A DNA stretch of 51,801 nucleotides. Source: Prochlorococcus sp. scB243_496M6. Its GTDB lineage: Bacteria; Cyanobacteriota; Cyanobacteriia; PCC-6307; Cyanobiaceae. Shown piece by piece: positions 40,583 through 51,405 of the stretch. Where the stretch lies: positions 1 to 51,801 of the forward strand of contig JFMF01000195.1 in the NCBI GenBank assembly GCA_000635535.1. The letters run 5' to 3'. Position 1 is the first letter of the stretch. The number at the start of each line of letters is the position of its first letter. The notes under the pieces were generated by a model. That model had not been told where the DNA came from, made no database searches, and saw nothing but the letters and a program-made list of their open reading frames with translations. The position numbers and the translations under genes were made by a program.

Positions 40583-42055
40583 GTGCAAAACATCACAACT
40601 AACTCAAAGAAATTGTTTTATCTGTGGAAACGAAGTCAAGTTCCAGTAAAACAACCAATAAAAATTTCAACAATAGATAATCTCATAATTTTTTTAGTAT
40701 GCATTTTAATTTCAATAATTTCTTCTTATAAACTACTTCTTATCTCGCCTTTAAATAGCGCAGATATTTTTTCTTGGCTTTTGACCTTTACTGAAATACT
40801 TATTAGTTCCGGAGTCTTGATATTAGTTTCAAAAAAAGAGAATCCTACAATTTCTTCAAGACAGATCTTCTTAATCGTTACTCTTCTTTTAGCAGTACAA
40901 TTTGCGAAATTAGTCTTAGCTTCAACCATAAGTCCATTATCCATAATAATTCCACCGGCATTAATAATATCTCAAGGAATGGGAAGTATAACAGCTTTAG
41001 CTTGGGTATCAATATCGAGTCTTATTTGGCCTGACCCAGAAGTTGTTATAAATAACAATTTATTTTTTATTTTATTAATTTGTGCTTCTGTAGTTTCTCT
41101 TCTTGGAGGAAGAATAAGAAGTAGAGCTCAGTTACTTCAACTATCAATTTTTGTCCCCATAGGATCGTTCTTGAGTCAATGGATATTGATAGGTAAAGAT
41201 AAAATATTTCTTATTAATAAGCAAGATTTTGTTTTAGCTAATGGGGATATATTTTCTGATTCCTTGCTATTGGCAATAGCCATGCTTTTTACAATCTTAT
41301 TTATTCCTATTTTTGAATCGATATTCGGATTGTTAACTAAAGCAAGATTACTCGAATTAGCTGATAAGGAGAAACCTTTAATTAGAAGATTGTCTCTAGA
41401 AGCTCCTGGTACTTTTGAACATACCTTACTTATATGTGGTTTAGCAGAGGAAGCAACAAGAACAATTGGTGGTGATATTGATTTAATTAAGACTGGAGCG
41501 TTATATCATGATGTTGGCAAATTACATGCACCTAATTGGTTTATTGAAAATCAGGATGGTTCAAAAAATCCGCATGACGAATTAGATGATCCGATTAAAA
41601 GTGCACAAGTATTGCAGGCACACGTTGATGAAGGATTGAAATTTGCAAGAAAAAATAGGCTACCTAAACCGATAGCAAATTTTATTCCTGAACATCAGGG
41701 TACCCTTAAAATGGGATATTTTTTTCAAAAAGCTAAAGAAAAAAATCTCGATACTAATGAATATTATTTTAGATACAAAGGCCCCATTCCTCAGTCCAAA
41801 GAAACAGCTATTTTGATGCTTGCCGATGGATGTGAAGCAGCACTAAGAGCTATGAATATTAATGCATCTGATAAAGAAGCTTTGAAAACAATTTCTAATA
41901 TTATCTACTCGCGTAAAAAAGATGGGCAATTAGATAATAGCAACTTATCGAAAGGAGAAATTTTTTTGATAAAAAGGGCATTCTTGAATGTTTGGAAAAG
42001 AATTAGACATAGAAGAATTCAGTATCCAACTAACAAGAATAATACTTTTTCTTGA
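40583..42055 (+). CDS. 7TM HD-domain phosphohydrolase, PgpH-like
   Basis: A 490-residue membrane protein: about seven hydrophobic helices (30-245), then a cytosolic HD domain with EAPGTFEHTLLICGLAEEA (metal-site His near 280), YHDVGKLHAP (His-Asp near 309-310), HVDEGLKFA and PEHQGT. This matches the cytosolic half of PgpH/YqfF, which degrades c-di-AMP. The large extracellular domain of Firmicute PgpH is absent. Since cdaA is in the same window, c-di-AMP is the likeliest substrate, but this is inference. The GTG start is chosen because it precedes the first conserved segment. Confidence 0.82.
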   Translation: MQNITTNSKKLFYLWKRSQVPVKQPIKISTIDNLIIFLVCILISIISSYKLLLISPLNSADIFSWLLTFTEILISSGVLILVSKKENPTISSRQIFLIVTLLLAVQFAKLVLASTISPLSIIIPPALIISQGMGSITALAWVSISSLIWPDPEVVINNNLFFILLICASVVSLLGGRIRSRAQLLQLSIFVPIGSFLSQWILIGKDKIFLINKQDFVLANGDIFSDSLLLAIAMLFTILFIPIFESIFGLLTKARLLELADKEKPLIRRLSLEAPGTFEHTLLICGLAEEATRTIGGDIDLIKTGALYHDVGKLHAPNWFIENQDGSKNPHDELDDPIKSAQVLQAHVDEGLKFARKNRLPKPIANFIPEHQGTLKMGYFFQKAKEKNLDTNEYYFRYKGPIPQSKETAILMLADGCEAALRAMNINASDKEALKTISNIIYSRKKDGQLDNSNLSKGEIFLIKRAFLNVWKRIRHRRIQYPTNKNNTFS

Positions 42056-42064
42056 TTTTCAATT

Positions 42065-42457
42065 TTATAACCTAATACTTCTTCGATGTTTCGGATTACA
42101 CCAATAAAGGAGAGCTAAAGTACTTAACAATGTTGTTAAAAGAGTAAACCCACCAACACCATAAATGTCTTGCAGAGTTATGAGCCTTACAACTGAATAA
42201 GGACCCATACCAGAAATTACCATTGATAGAGATACCAAAGTTAAAGTTACTCCCCATTTTCTCTCTGCTAAAAGAGCTGCTGAAGAAACTATTCCAACAA
42301 TTGCAGCAGGCCATCCAAGACTTATGGCAAGAGTAATATTCGCAACTTTTAGTGGAGGCCCATAACTTATTATTAATGCGATTATTGGAAGTGCAATTAT
42401 GTTGCCGATTAAGCCAACCCATGAAAGTGCCCAATATCCAAGTACCCTTTCTCTCAT
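42065..42457 (-). CDS. conserved membrane protein, unknown function
   Basis: A 130-residue product with four hydrophobic helices (about 10-32, 45-65, 70-88, 98-118) and a short basic tail NPKHRRSIRL. No family recognised. A second open frame on the same strand (42096-42434) is a shadow with Cys/Trp/His-rich, uncharacteristic content. The gene converges with the PgpH-like gene across nine bases and sits 83 bases downstream of leuA. Confidence 0.6.
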   Translation of the reverse strand: MRERVLGYWALSWVGLIGNIIALPIIALIISYGPPLKVANITLAISLGWPAAIVGIVSSAALLAERKWGVTLTLVSLSMVISGMGPYSVVRLITLQDIYGVGGFTLLTTLLSTLALLYWCNPKHRRSIRL

Positions 42458-42540
42458 TATTTACTGCTTTAACTATTAAATTAATCTACAGTATTAAGAG
42501 ACTACTTTTAAATGCTACTTAATAATCCTAAGAAAATAAT

Positions 42541-44183
42541 TTAATTTGCTGGATTAGATAGAAATTTATTATCAGAATTCTCTAAATTATCAAATTGTGG
42601 ATGAATTGAATTTTTTTTCTCAGAAAATACAAGTCTATTTAAAGCATTAACGTAAGCATTAGCTGCAGCAACTACAACGTCAGTATCAGCAGAATGACCA
42701 GAATATATTTTATTATCTCTTCTTATTCTTATTGTTACTTCGCCCAAAGCATCAATTCCTTCTGTTACTGACTTAACAGAAAATTCAATTAATTCATTGG
42801 GAACTTTAGCTAATTTATTTAATGCCTCGCATACAGCATCAACGGGCCCAGTCCCTATTGATACAGCAGTAGCCTCACTATTATCTTCAGTATTTAGAAG
42901 CGAAATGGTGGCAGTAGGTTTAGAGGCGTTTCCGCAACTTACTTGTACAAGACTTAATTGAAATTTTGCTTCTGGGAGCTGGACTTGTTCACTAACAATT
43001 GCTTCTAAGTCTCTATCAGTAATTTCTCTTTTCCTATCAGCTAAATCCTTAAATCGAGCAAAAGCATCATTTAAATCTTCTCGGCTCAAGTCATATCCCA
43101 TCTCTTCTAATCTTGCTCTTACCGCACTTCTTCCACTAAGTTTCCCTAAAGATATTTTGTTGTCACTCAAACCAACAGTTTTTGCATCGATAATTTCGTA
43201 AGTTAGTCTATTTTTTTAAAACACCATCCTGATGAATGCCTGACTCATGAGCAAAAGCGTTAGCTCCCACAATTGCTTTATTAGGTTGTACCGTCATTCC
43301 AGTTAGGTTAGAAACAAGTCTAGAAGTTTTTGTTATTTCTTCTGTTCTTATAGCCGTAAGAGGAGTTGGGGAATCTGGATTTCTTTTGAAAAAACTATTA
43401 AAAAAACTTTTCCTAACATGAAGTGCCATTACCAATTCCTCTAAAGAGGCATTCCCAGCTCTTTCCCCAATTCCATTAATAGTACATTCTAGTTGCCTTG
43501 CTCCATTTTTTACCGCCTCAAGAAAATTGGCTACTGCTAAACCCAAATCATTATGACCATGAACCGAGATTACTGCTTCATCAATATTTGGAACGTTTTT
43601 ATTTATATCGTCAATTAGTTTGCCAAATTCACTTGGAGTCGTGAATCCAACAGTGTCAGGGATATTTATTGTCGTCGCTCCTGCAGTAATTGCTAGCTGA
43701 ATTACTTCGTATAAAAATTCAGGATCACTCCTTGAGGCATCTTCGCAAGAAAACTCAATATCATCTACTAATGATTTTGCATAATTAACCATTTCTGGAA
43801 CTATATGAAGAACATCTTTTCTGGATTTTTTTAAGTTTATGTTTGAGATGGATATCACTTGTCGCTATAAAAGTATGTATTCTTTTCTTGGGAGCTGGAC
43901 TTACTGCTTCGTAACATGCTTTTATATCTCCTTTAGACGCTCTAGCTAAACCGCATATTATAGGGCCATTTTCTTTCCCTACAGCATTAGCAATTTTATT
44001 AACAGCTTTAAAATCTCCTGGACTTGCGAAAGGGAATCCAGCTTCAATAACATCTACTCCTAATCTTGCTAATTGATGGGCGATAGCAAGTTTTTCTTCG
44101 AGATTTAGACTTGCGCCAGGAGATTGCTCCCCATCTCGAAGAGTTGTATCAAATATCAAAATTCTTCCAGGATCTTTTGACAT
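42541..44183 (-). CDS. leuA: 2-isopropylmalate synthase (two frameshifts)
   Basis: LeuA commits 2-oxoisovalerate and acetyl-CoA to leucine synthesis. Three frames together make one enzyme: 44183-43785 starts [23 protein letters not shown]; 43858-43208 carries [15 protein letters not shown] and [11 protein letters not shown]; 43170-42541 carries the linker and the regulatory LeuA dimer domain ([17 protein letters not shown] to the end). Both junctions are T7 runs (43826-43832 and 43211-43217), each one base too long. Fixing both gives about 546 residues, the family norm. Leucine synthesis is essential in a phototroph, so the double break is almost surely not biological. Confidence 0.93.
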
Positions 44184-44406
44184 TAGAAGTAATAACCTGT
44201 ACTTATATTAAGCTAATTAAAAAAAATTGACTAGATTTAGTTCAATAAAAATTTGTTGAAAGTTTATAACTTAAATAATATTGGTTAAATTTCTGAAAGA
44301 AAAAATCAAATACTTAAATTTTTAAAGTATTCTTTTAGGATAAAAACCTTCATTTTTATAAAAAAATTTCGATTTTTATAGAATCATAGGTATAAATTTT
44401 AAAAGT

Positions 44407-45991
44407 ATGAATGGGCAATACTCTAAAAATAATGTTTTAGGGCAGTTAGCGATAGTTTTACATGCTCATCTACCTTATGTCAGAAAAAATGAAAAAAACG
44501 CCTTAGAAGAGGATTGGTTATTTCAGGCGATTTTGGAATGTTACATACCACTACTTCAATCAATAGAATCTTCTAAAAAAGAGAATCCTTCAAATACCAA
44601 ACTTACCATTAGTTTGTCTCCAACATTATTATCACTTCTAAATAATAAAAAAATTCAAGAAACATTCCCAAGCTGGATTCAAACAAGAAATGATTTCTTA
44701 AACGAACTACCAAAAGAAGAAAAAAATGCCTCTCGATTTTTAATTAAAAATCTTAATGACACATACTTGTATTGGCAAAGATGTTCTGGAAATCTAATTG
44801 AGAAGTTTAGAGTTTTAAATAGCTCTGGAAATTTGGATATTCTTACTTGTGCTGCCACACACGGTTATTTGCCAATTTTAAGAGAGAATCCAGAAACTGT
44901 TAAAGGACAAATCAATACAGCAATTAGGAACCATGAAAATATTTTTTGGAACTAAGCCTTTAGGTATTTGGTTACCTGAATGTGCATATTATGAGAATTT
45001 AGATGAAATGCTATTTAATTCAGGAATTAGATATGCAGTCTTAGATGGTCACGGTATTTTAAACGCTACACCAAGGCCTAGGTATGGAGTGTACGCTCCA
45101 ATATGCTCTGAAAAAGGCGTTGCCTTCTTTGGTAGAGATAGTGAGTCAACTTTACCCGTTTGGTCTGCAAAAGACGGGTTCCCGGGAGACAAAGTTTATA
45201 GGGAATTTCATAAAGATTTGGGATGGGAATTACCTATCTCTAAACTCCAAAATAAAGGTATCTCAACTAGAAGACCTTTGGGCTTGAAGTTTCATAAGAT
45301 TACAGATGATAAGGTCCCATTAGGGGAAAAGGCGTTTTACTTAGAAAATGATGCCAAGAAGAAGGTTGCAGAACATGCTGATTCTTATCTTATGGCGAGA
45401 TCCAAACAATTAGAAAAATTAACATTATCCTCTTCCTTTAAGCCCTTATTGGTAGCTCCATTTGATGCAGAGTTATTTGGTCATTGGTGGTATGAAGGCC
45501 CTTTTTTTATTGAAAATATTTTAAAAAACTCTAGTAAATATTCAATTAAGCTTACAAATTTAAAGGAATTCTTAATTCAAAAGCCAAATCTTCAGATTTG
45601 CGATCCATCACCATCAAGCTGGGGACAAGGAGGTTACCATAACTACTGGATAAATGATGCAAATGCGTGGATTGTTCCAGAAATCACTAAAGCAGGCTCA
45701 ACTTTTATTGATTTATGTTCGAAAGACTTTCATAATGACATATCTCCAAGACTTTTCAAGCAAGCAGCAAGAGAATTACTTCTCTCTGAATCCTCTGATT
45801 GGAGTTTTATACTAAGAGCTGGAACTACAACTGAACTTGCAAAAGAGAGGATAGAAAGACATTTGTTCAGGTTCTGGAAAATAGTTGAGATGATTAAGAA
45901 CCATTCCAATATTAATTTGAAATTTCTTGAAGATATTGAAGAAGAAGATAAAGTTTTTCCAGATATTAATATTGATGATTGGCGAAAATAA
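44407..45991 (+). CDS. Glycoside hydrolase family 57, 1,4-alpha-glucan branching enzyme-like (frameshifted)
   Basis: A GH57 enzyme acting on glycogen-type glucans. The N-terminal frame (44407-44955) has QLAIVLHAHLPYVR and CAATHGYLPIL; the second (44933-45991) has GIWLPECAYYE with the expected Glu nucleophile and APFDAELFGHWWYEGP with the acid/base Asp. Removing one T from the T6 run 44942-44947 gives HENIFGTKPLGIWLPE and about 527 residues, the usual length for the branching-enzyme subgroup. An alpha-amylase-like role cannot be excluded. It has its own 223-base upstream region. Confidence 0.88.
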
Positions 45992-45997
45992 AAAATA

Positions 45998-47210
45998 CTA
46001 ATTTAACTTAAGCATTCCTAGTTTTACTTTTAGAGGTGAATTTATAAACATCTTACTCATCACGTAAATTAGTTTTGGAAGTGGAAGTGTATTAGTAAGA
46101 AAACCTACCCATTCATTGGTCGATAATCTAAAGAAATTTGAGAAAAAGCTTCTTAATCTACTTTCGTCAAAACTCATCAGTCTTCTTAAACCATATTGGT
46201 AAAGTTTATGCCTTTGTATTAACTCGTAAGGCCATAGGATCTCCCAACCTTTTGTTGCTAGTTCAAGAGAACTGTGATTAGGTTCTTTTAAAAAGATTGC
46301 TAATTTTTTTGCAAGGAGTGGAGCTCTTCTTAGTAAAGATCCGATCATGTATCCTGATGCAGGATGCACCATGCTTGCAGACCCTCCAAAACCAAGTACA
46401 AATTGTTTTTTAAATGGGAGGGGTAAATTCATTGGGAAAAGGCAATTCTCTTCATGAAAAACTTCACTTACCTGAATACCCTTGCTATTCAATCTTTTAA
46501 AAAGTCTTTTTTTGAGATTCTCTTGGGATAATGCAGGATAACTAGCTAATGATGTTTCTTCAACAAAAAAAGTTTCATTTCCAAGATCCATTGCATAAAG
46601 AAAGGAAGGAGATGATAACTTTTCTTCATTGTTTAGATGATTTGGACGAAAATCCATTAAAACAAACTGATCCTTATTAACTGGTGGCGATGAAAATTTA
46701 CCGACAATCCCATACGCAGCTTGTTGAGCAATTTCATTTTGGACTGGTCTTTTTATGAAATTACTTTTATGACCACTTGCGTCAATGACTAACCTCGCCT
46801 CTATTCTTAGACCTGAAAAACAAATCACTTCAGATAGTTTATTTTTCTCTTTAATATCTTTTGCTGTTTCATTCAACCATTCAATCCCTTTACACTTTTT
46901 TAAAAGTTCATTTTGAAAAGCTTCCCGATTTATCAAACCATAATCGTAATTATGTTTTGTAGGATTATCTCCCTTTTTATTTTCGCCATTTCCAAAAAAA
47001 CTAACTGTTTTGCACCACCGATGAGATAACAAGGACTCTAATCCTAATTCCTCTAATTCAGAAGCCCAAATACCATAGGTATTTTCCCATTTTTTCATTT
47101 GGAGATTTAGTTGATATGCCCTTAATATTTAGATCTTGCTTGGCTAATTCTGAAGCTAAGCATAGTGCTGCAGGCCCGGAACCTAAAATTAAAATATCAA
47201 GTATTTCCAT
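45998..47210 (-). CDS. crtL: Lycopene cyclase, CrtL type (frameshifted near the N-terminus)
   Basis: A flavoprotein cyclase converting lycopene to cyclic carotenes. The ATG at 47210 begins MEILDILILGSGPAALCLAS, the FAD-binding motif, and runs to TKSPNE before losing frame; the following frame begins WENTYGIWASELEELGL. The T6 run at 47090-47095 is one base too long. The restored protein is about 403 residues and contains LVIDASGH, MDFRP, EETSLA and GFGGSASMVHPASGYMIG, all CrtL hallmarks. Prochlorococcus has two paralogs (beta and epsilon); position next to gyrA suggests the beta cyclase, but I cannot prove it. Confidence 0.9.
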
Positions 47211-47233
47211 ATTATCTAATAAATCATTTTCTT

Positions 47234-49831
47234 TTAATTTTCTTTGCCTTGGTTGAATTGGTCTGATTCTTCTGTTTGTTCATGAGGAACTAATACAACT
47301 TCTGATAAATGATCACCCTCATCTAATCTTTGTAATTTTACTCCAGTAGCGGCTCTAGATTGCTGGGATATTTTATCTGCGTTTGTTCTCACTATCACGC
47401 CTTTTTCGGACACAAAAAGTAATTCTTCCCCTTCTCCAAGGACCTTCAAACAAACTAATACATCATCTTTAATTCTGAATTTTATCGCTCTCAAACCCAT
47501 GCCTGCTCTTTTTTGTAATCTAAATTGAGTTACAGGTACTCTTTTACCTAGTCCAAATGCACTGGCTATTAGTACCCAAGGACCTTCTGAAGAGTCAACT
47601 TCAAGATTTTCATCAGAATCTTTTGTAAGATCTTCACTTTTAGCTAATTGATCAACTAAATCAGACGTTAATACATCCATAGACACAAGATTGTCTCCAT
47701 CCCTTAGGTTCATAGATTTAACCCCTCTTGCCGTCCTACCTAGTGGCCTTAATTCGTTAATATCTAGTCTGAAATGAATCGCCATTCCTGTTCTTGATCC
47801 AATCAAAACACTGTCTCCTTCTTTTGATAATCTAACCCAAGTTAAAGCATCTCCATCCTCAAGATTTATTGCTATTAAACCATTTGATCGAATTTTTGAG
47901 AAAGCAGAAAGTGAAGTTCTTTTTATGAACCCAGCCTTGGTTAGCATTAATAGATAACAATCGTTATCAAAAGAATCTACTGCTACTAGTGAGGTTATTT
48001 TTTCTTCTCTTGGTATTGGGAGAAGTTGAACTGATGGAGTACCTTTCGCTGTTCTGCTACTCATGGGAACTCTATATGCTGGCAGAGCATAAGATACCCC
48101 TCTATCACTAAAAAGCAAAAGAGTATCATGATCATTACAGCTTATAAATAGTTTTACTTCATCATCTTCTTGTGTCTTTGTTCCAGCCTTACCTCTAGAC
48201 CCACGACTTGTAGATTCGAATTCATTAACAGGCATTCTTTTTAAATAACCTGCCTCAGTCAATAAAACTACAGATCTGTCATTAGCGATAAGATCAATAT
48301 CATCTAGACCCCCGCCTAAATCAAGTATTTCTGTTTTTCTAGGAGAGGAAAATCTTTCATCGATTTTATTAAGTTCTTCAAGAATTATTTCAAAAATTCT
48401 TTCTTTACTATTCAATATTTGCTTATACAAGTTGATTTTTCTTGTTAACTCATCATGTTCCCCTTTGATTTTATCTGCTTCTAGTGCTGTTAACCTTCTT
48501 AGTTGCATTTGTAAAATAGCTTCTGCTTGTGTGGCAGATAACTTATGATCAGTTTGTAATTTTTCTTTGGCTGAAACCGTATCTTTTGCTGATCTTATTA
48601 GATTAATAATCTCATCCATAGCGCCCAATGCCAATAAAAGACCTTTTACGATGTGATCCCTCTCTTCAGCCTTTTTTAATAAAAATCCTGTTCTTCGCCT
48701 TATTGTCTCCACTCTGAAGTCTAGAAATACATCTAACATTTTCCTTAGTGAAAGTGTTGTGGGCTCTCCTTTTACTAAAGCCAGGATATTTGCACTAAAG
48801 TTATTTTGTAGAGGTGTTAACTTAAATAAATTATTTAAAACTACTTGTGGGTATGCATCTCTTTTTAGTTCAATAACTATCCTCATTCCGTCTCGATCAC
48901 TTTCATCTCTAATATCAGAAATACCTTCTAATTTTTTTTCATTAACCAAGTCAGCAATTCTTTCTATTAATGCCGCTTTATTAGTTTGAAATGGGAGCTC
49001 TGTAATTATTACTGCATCTTTTTCTGCTCTTCCACTAGATTTAATTTGCTCAATATTTGCTACACCTCTCATGGTTATTGAACCCCTCCCAGTCTTGAAA
49101 GTTTCTCTGATACCATCTCTGCCTAAGATTTGACCACCTGTGGGAAAATCTGGACCCTTAATTATTTCAAAAAGTTCTTTATCCTCAATCGAAGGGTTAT
49201 TGATGATTGATTTAAGACCATTAATTAATTCCCCTAAGTTATGAGGTGGAATATTAGTTGCCATTCCTACTGCTATTCCAGATGATCCATTTAGTAGTAG
49301 TTGAGGAATCCTAGCAGGTAAAACTGTTGGTTCTTGCTGAGAACCGTCAAAATTATCGGCAAAATCTACAGTTTCAGATTCAATATCCTCTAATAAACTT
49401 TCATCTGTCAGAGACTGTAAACGAGATTCTGTATATCTCATTGCTGCTGGAGGGTCGTTATCAACAGAACCAAAGTTTCCATGGCCATCTATAAGTGGCA
49501 TCCTCATAGAGAAATCCTGAGCCATCCTTACCAAAGCATCATAAACAGCAGTATCGCCATGAGGGTGGTATTTACCTAGTACTTCTCCAACAACTCTTGC
49601 ACATTTTCTGTATGGTCTACCGCTAGTTAAACCAAGTTCATACATTGCATAAAGAATTCTTCTATGAACAGGTTTTAATCCATCTCTTGCATCTGGAAGA
49701 GCACGACCAACTATAACGCTCATTGCATACTCAAGGTATGAGCGAGACATCTCGTTTCTTAGGTCAGTCTGAATAATTCGGTCGTTATCTTCGCTTAATC
49801 CTGAGTTATCAGAATCTAAAATATCAGACAT
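47234..49831 (-). CDS. gyrA: DNA gyrase subunit A
   Basis: The cleavage-religation subunit of gyrase. The 865-residue product has [25 protein letters not shown], and AAMRYTE with the DNA-linking Tyr at Y133. The C-terminal half is a beta-pinwheel domain with repeats such as GYLKRMP, GFIKRTS and [10 protein letters not shown]. The GyrA-box region reads RGSRGKAG rather than the canonical QRRGGKG, as in the cyanobacterial type I recall. That leaves a small chance of a topoisomerase IV-like paralog, but length and full C-terminal pinwheel favour gyrase. Divergent from guaB. Confidence 0.92.
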   Translation of the reverse strand: MSDILDSDNSGLSEDNDRIIQTDLRNEMSRSYLEYAMSVIVGRALPDARDGLKPVHRRILYAMYELGLTSGRPYRKCARVVGEVLGKYHPHGDTAVYDALVRMAQDFSMRMPLIDGHGNFGSVDNDPPAAMRYTESRLQSLTDESLLEDIESETVDFADNFDGSQQEPTVLPARIPQLLLNGSSGIAVGMATNIPPHNLGELINGLKSIINNPSIEDKELFEIIKGPDFPTGGQILGRDGIRETFKTGRGSITMRGVANIEQIKSSGRAEKDAVIITELPFQTNKAALIERIADLVNEKKLEGISDIRDESDRDGMRIVIELKRDAYPQVVLNNLFKLTPLQNNFSANILALVKGEPTTLSLRKMLDVFLDFRVETIRRRTGFLLKKAEERDHIVKGLLLALGAMDEIINLIRSAKDTVSAKEKLQTDHKLSATQAEAILQMQLRRLTALEADKIKGEHDELTRKINLYKQILNSKERIFEIILEELNKIDERFSSPRKTEILDLGGGLDDIDLIANDRSVVLLTEAGYLKRMPVNEFESTSRGSRGKAGTKTQEDDEVKLFISCNDHDTLLLFSDRGVSYALPAYRVPMSSRTAKGTPSVQLLPIPREEKITSLVAVDSFDNDCYLLMLTKAGFIKRTSLSAFSKIRSNGLIAINLEDGDALTWVRLSKEGDSVLIGSRTGMAIHFRLDINELRPLGRTARGVKSMNLRDGDNLVSMDVLTSDLVDQLAKSEDLTKDSDENLEVDSSEGPWVLIASAFGLGKRVPVTQFRLQKRAGMGLRAIKFRIKDDVLVCLKVLGEGEELLFVSEKGVIVRTNADKISQQSRAATGVKLQRLDEGDHLSEVVLVPHEQTEESDQFNQGKEN

Positions 49832-50011
49832 ATAAAAATCCTTTTTTTAATAATAATCGCAGATTGTCAGAATGAATAAAAAAAAATATTTATTTAATTC
49901 CCAAATACTCACATTTACACACAAATCAAAATAAAACCTGTTGTTTTTAAATAAACCTTGGCTTATTACCCCTTTAGTTGTTAATTTAATCAGAATAAAT
50001 AGAAAAATTCC

Positions 50012-51175
50012 GTGAATATTGAACTTGGTTTAAATAAAAAAGTCAGAAGGGCTTATGGCATTGATGAAATAGCTTTAGTCCCTGGTAATAGAACACTTGA
50101 TTACGATTTGACTGATCCTTCTTGGTCAATAGGTGATTTCAAAAGAGAAGTTCCGATAGTAGCTAGTGCTATGGATAGTGTTGTCGATGTCAATACGGCT
50201 ATAGAACTTACAAAATTAGGTTCCATAGGGGTTATTAATATGGAGGGCATACAAACAAGATATGAAAATCCTGATGAAATATTGAATCAAATAGCATCAG
50301 TCGGGAAGAATGACTTCGTTCCGTTAATGCAGAAGATATACAGTGAAAACGTTAAAGAGAGTTTGATTTTACAAAGAATAAATGAGGTCAAAGAAGGAGG
50401 AGGTATCGCTGCTTTTAGTGGGACTCCTCAAGCTGCTATTAAGTTTCAAGAAATACTTAACAAGTCTAAGATAGATTTATTTTTTCTTCAAGGAACAGTT
50501 GTTTCAACTGAACATCTTGGTATGGAAGGTAATCAAACCTTAAATATTAAAGATCTCTGCCAATCTATGAATGTTCCAGTTATAGCTGGTAATTGTGTTA
50601 CTTATGAAGTCGCAAAACTTCTCATGGATGCTGGTGTTGCAGGATTAATGGTTGGGATAGGACCTGGAGCGGCATGTACATCAAGAGGAGTATTGGGAAT
50701 TGGAATCCCTCAAGCAACTGCAATTGCTGATTGTAGTGCGGCTAGAAATGATTACTTTAAAGAAAGTGGTCGTTATATTCCTATTATTGGTGATGGAGGA
50801 ATTGTGACGGGCGGGGATATTTGTAAATGTTTAGCATGTGGAGCAGATGCTGTAATGATTGGATCACCAATAGCTAAATCCTCAAACGCTCCAGGTAAAG
50901 GATTTCACTGGGGTATGGCTACTCCAAGTCCGGTATTGCCGAGGGGTACAAGAATTGAAGTTGGTTCTACTGGATCCTTAGAAAGAATAATCAAAGGGCC
51001 GGCATTACTTGATGATGGGACTCATAACTTATTAGGAGCCATTAGAACCTCAATGAGTACTCTTGGGGCAAAAAATATTAAAGAAATGCATGATGTTGAA
51101 ATAGTTATCGCTCCATCGCTTCTTACAGAGGGTAAGGTTTATCAAAAAGCTCAGCAGCTTGGGATGGGTAAGTAG
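50012..51175 (+). CDS. guaB: IMP dehydrogenase family protein, GuaB3 type
   Basis: A 387-residue TIM-barrel enzyme of the IMPDH/GMP reductase superfamily without the CBS domains of standard GuaB. It has VPIVASAMDSV, GAACTSRGVLGIGIPQATAI with the catalytic Cys, GDGGIVTGGDI and ADAVMIGSP. This matches the GuaB3 branch found in cyanobacteria and actinobacteria, shown in Synechocystis to act as an IMPDH. It starts at GTG, the only start giving the expected N-terminus. Located between gyrA and Yfr1-trxA, the conserved guaB-yfr1-trxA order of cyanobacteria. Confidence 0.9.
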   Translation: MNIELGLNKKVRRAYGIDEIALVPGNRTLDYDLTDPSWSIGDFKREVPIVASAMDSVVDVNTAIELTKLGSIGVINMEGIQTRYENPDEILNQIASVGKNDFVPLMQKIYSENVKESLILQRINEVKEGGGIAAFSGTPQAAIKFQEILNKSKIDLFFLQGTVVSTEHLGMEGNQTLNIKDLCQSMNVPVIAGNCVTYEVAKLLMDAGVAGLMVGIGPGAACTSRGVLGIGIPQATAIADCSAARNDYFKESGRYIPIIGDGGIVTGGDICKCLACGADAVMIGSPIAKSSNAPGKGFHWGMATPSPVLPRGTRIEVGSTGSLERIIKGPALLDDGTHNLLGAIRTSMSTLGAKNIKEMHDVEIVIAPSLLTEGKVYQKAQQLGMGK

Positions 51176-51209
51176 TTCACTTTGAGCAAAATTATAAAAC
51201 CTAAGTGAA
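51176..51209 (+). terminator. long-loop inverted repeat after guaB
   Basis: TTCACTT (51176-51182) pairs with AAGTGAA (51203-51209) over a 20-base loop directly after the guaB stop. No T-run follows; at most a weak terminator. Confidence 0.25.
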
Positions 51210-51245
51210 TTAATTATTAATTTGAAAAATTTTCTAATTAGGAGT

Positions 51246-51251
51246 TATTAT
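51246..51251 (+). promoter_or_regulatory. -10 box of yfr1
   Basis: TATTAT lies six bases before the predicted Yfr1 5' end. The separate promoter fits Yfr1 being an independent transcript in the guaB-trxA spacer. Confidence 0.55.
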
Positions 51252-51256
51252 GAAAT

Positions 51257-51314
51257 GATGGGGGAAACTCCATACTCCTCACACACTAAATCGCCCGATT
51301 AATCGGGCTTTTTT
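51257..51314 (+). ncRNA. yfr1: Yfr1 small regulatory RNA
   Basis: Yfr1 is a cyanobacterial sRNA of about 55-65 bases located between guaB and trxA. All its parts are visible: a first stem ATGGGG/CTCCAT capped by a GAAA tetraloop (51258-51273), the unpaired ultraconserved ACTCCTCACAC (51274-51284), and a perfect terminator stem (51293-51308) with a T6 tail. Known work in Prochlorococcus MED4 showed that the single-stranded motif base-pairs with mRNAs of outer-membrane porin-like proteins and blocks their translation. Ends are estimated from structure. Confidence 0.95.
51293..51314 (+). terminator. Rho-independent terminator of yfr1
   Basis: GCCCGATT/AATCGGGC is a perfect 16-base palindrome followed by six T residues. 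It ends Yfr1 and insulates trxA. Confidence 0.95.
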
Positions 51315-51405
51315 AGATATTTTGTTACTTATATTATTTAATCTGTAATGAAATCATCACTTAAAAGAATTGCCTGCTAAATTTTCAAAAAGGAATACTT
51401 AAATT

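Noticed and set aside
42096..42434. 112-residue Cys/Trp-rich open frame on the minus strand
   Set aside because: It is a frame shadow of the four-helix membrane protein 42065-42457 and has unnatural composition.
42541..44183. Three separate genes or a natural split 2-isopropylmalate synthase
   Set aside because: The three frames are consecutive pieces of one enzyme, each junction is a T7 run, and a one-base change at each gives a normal-length LeuA.
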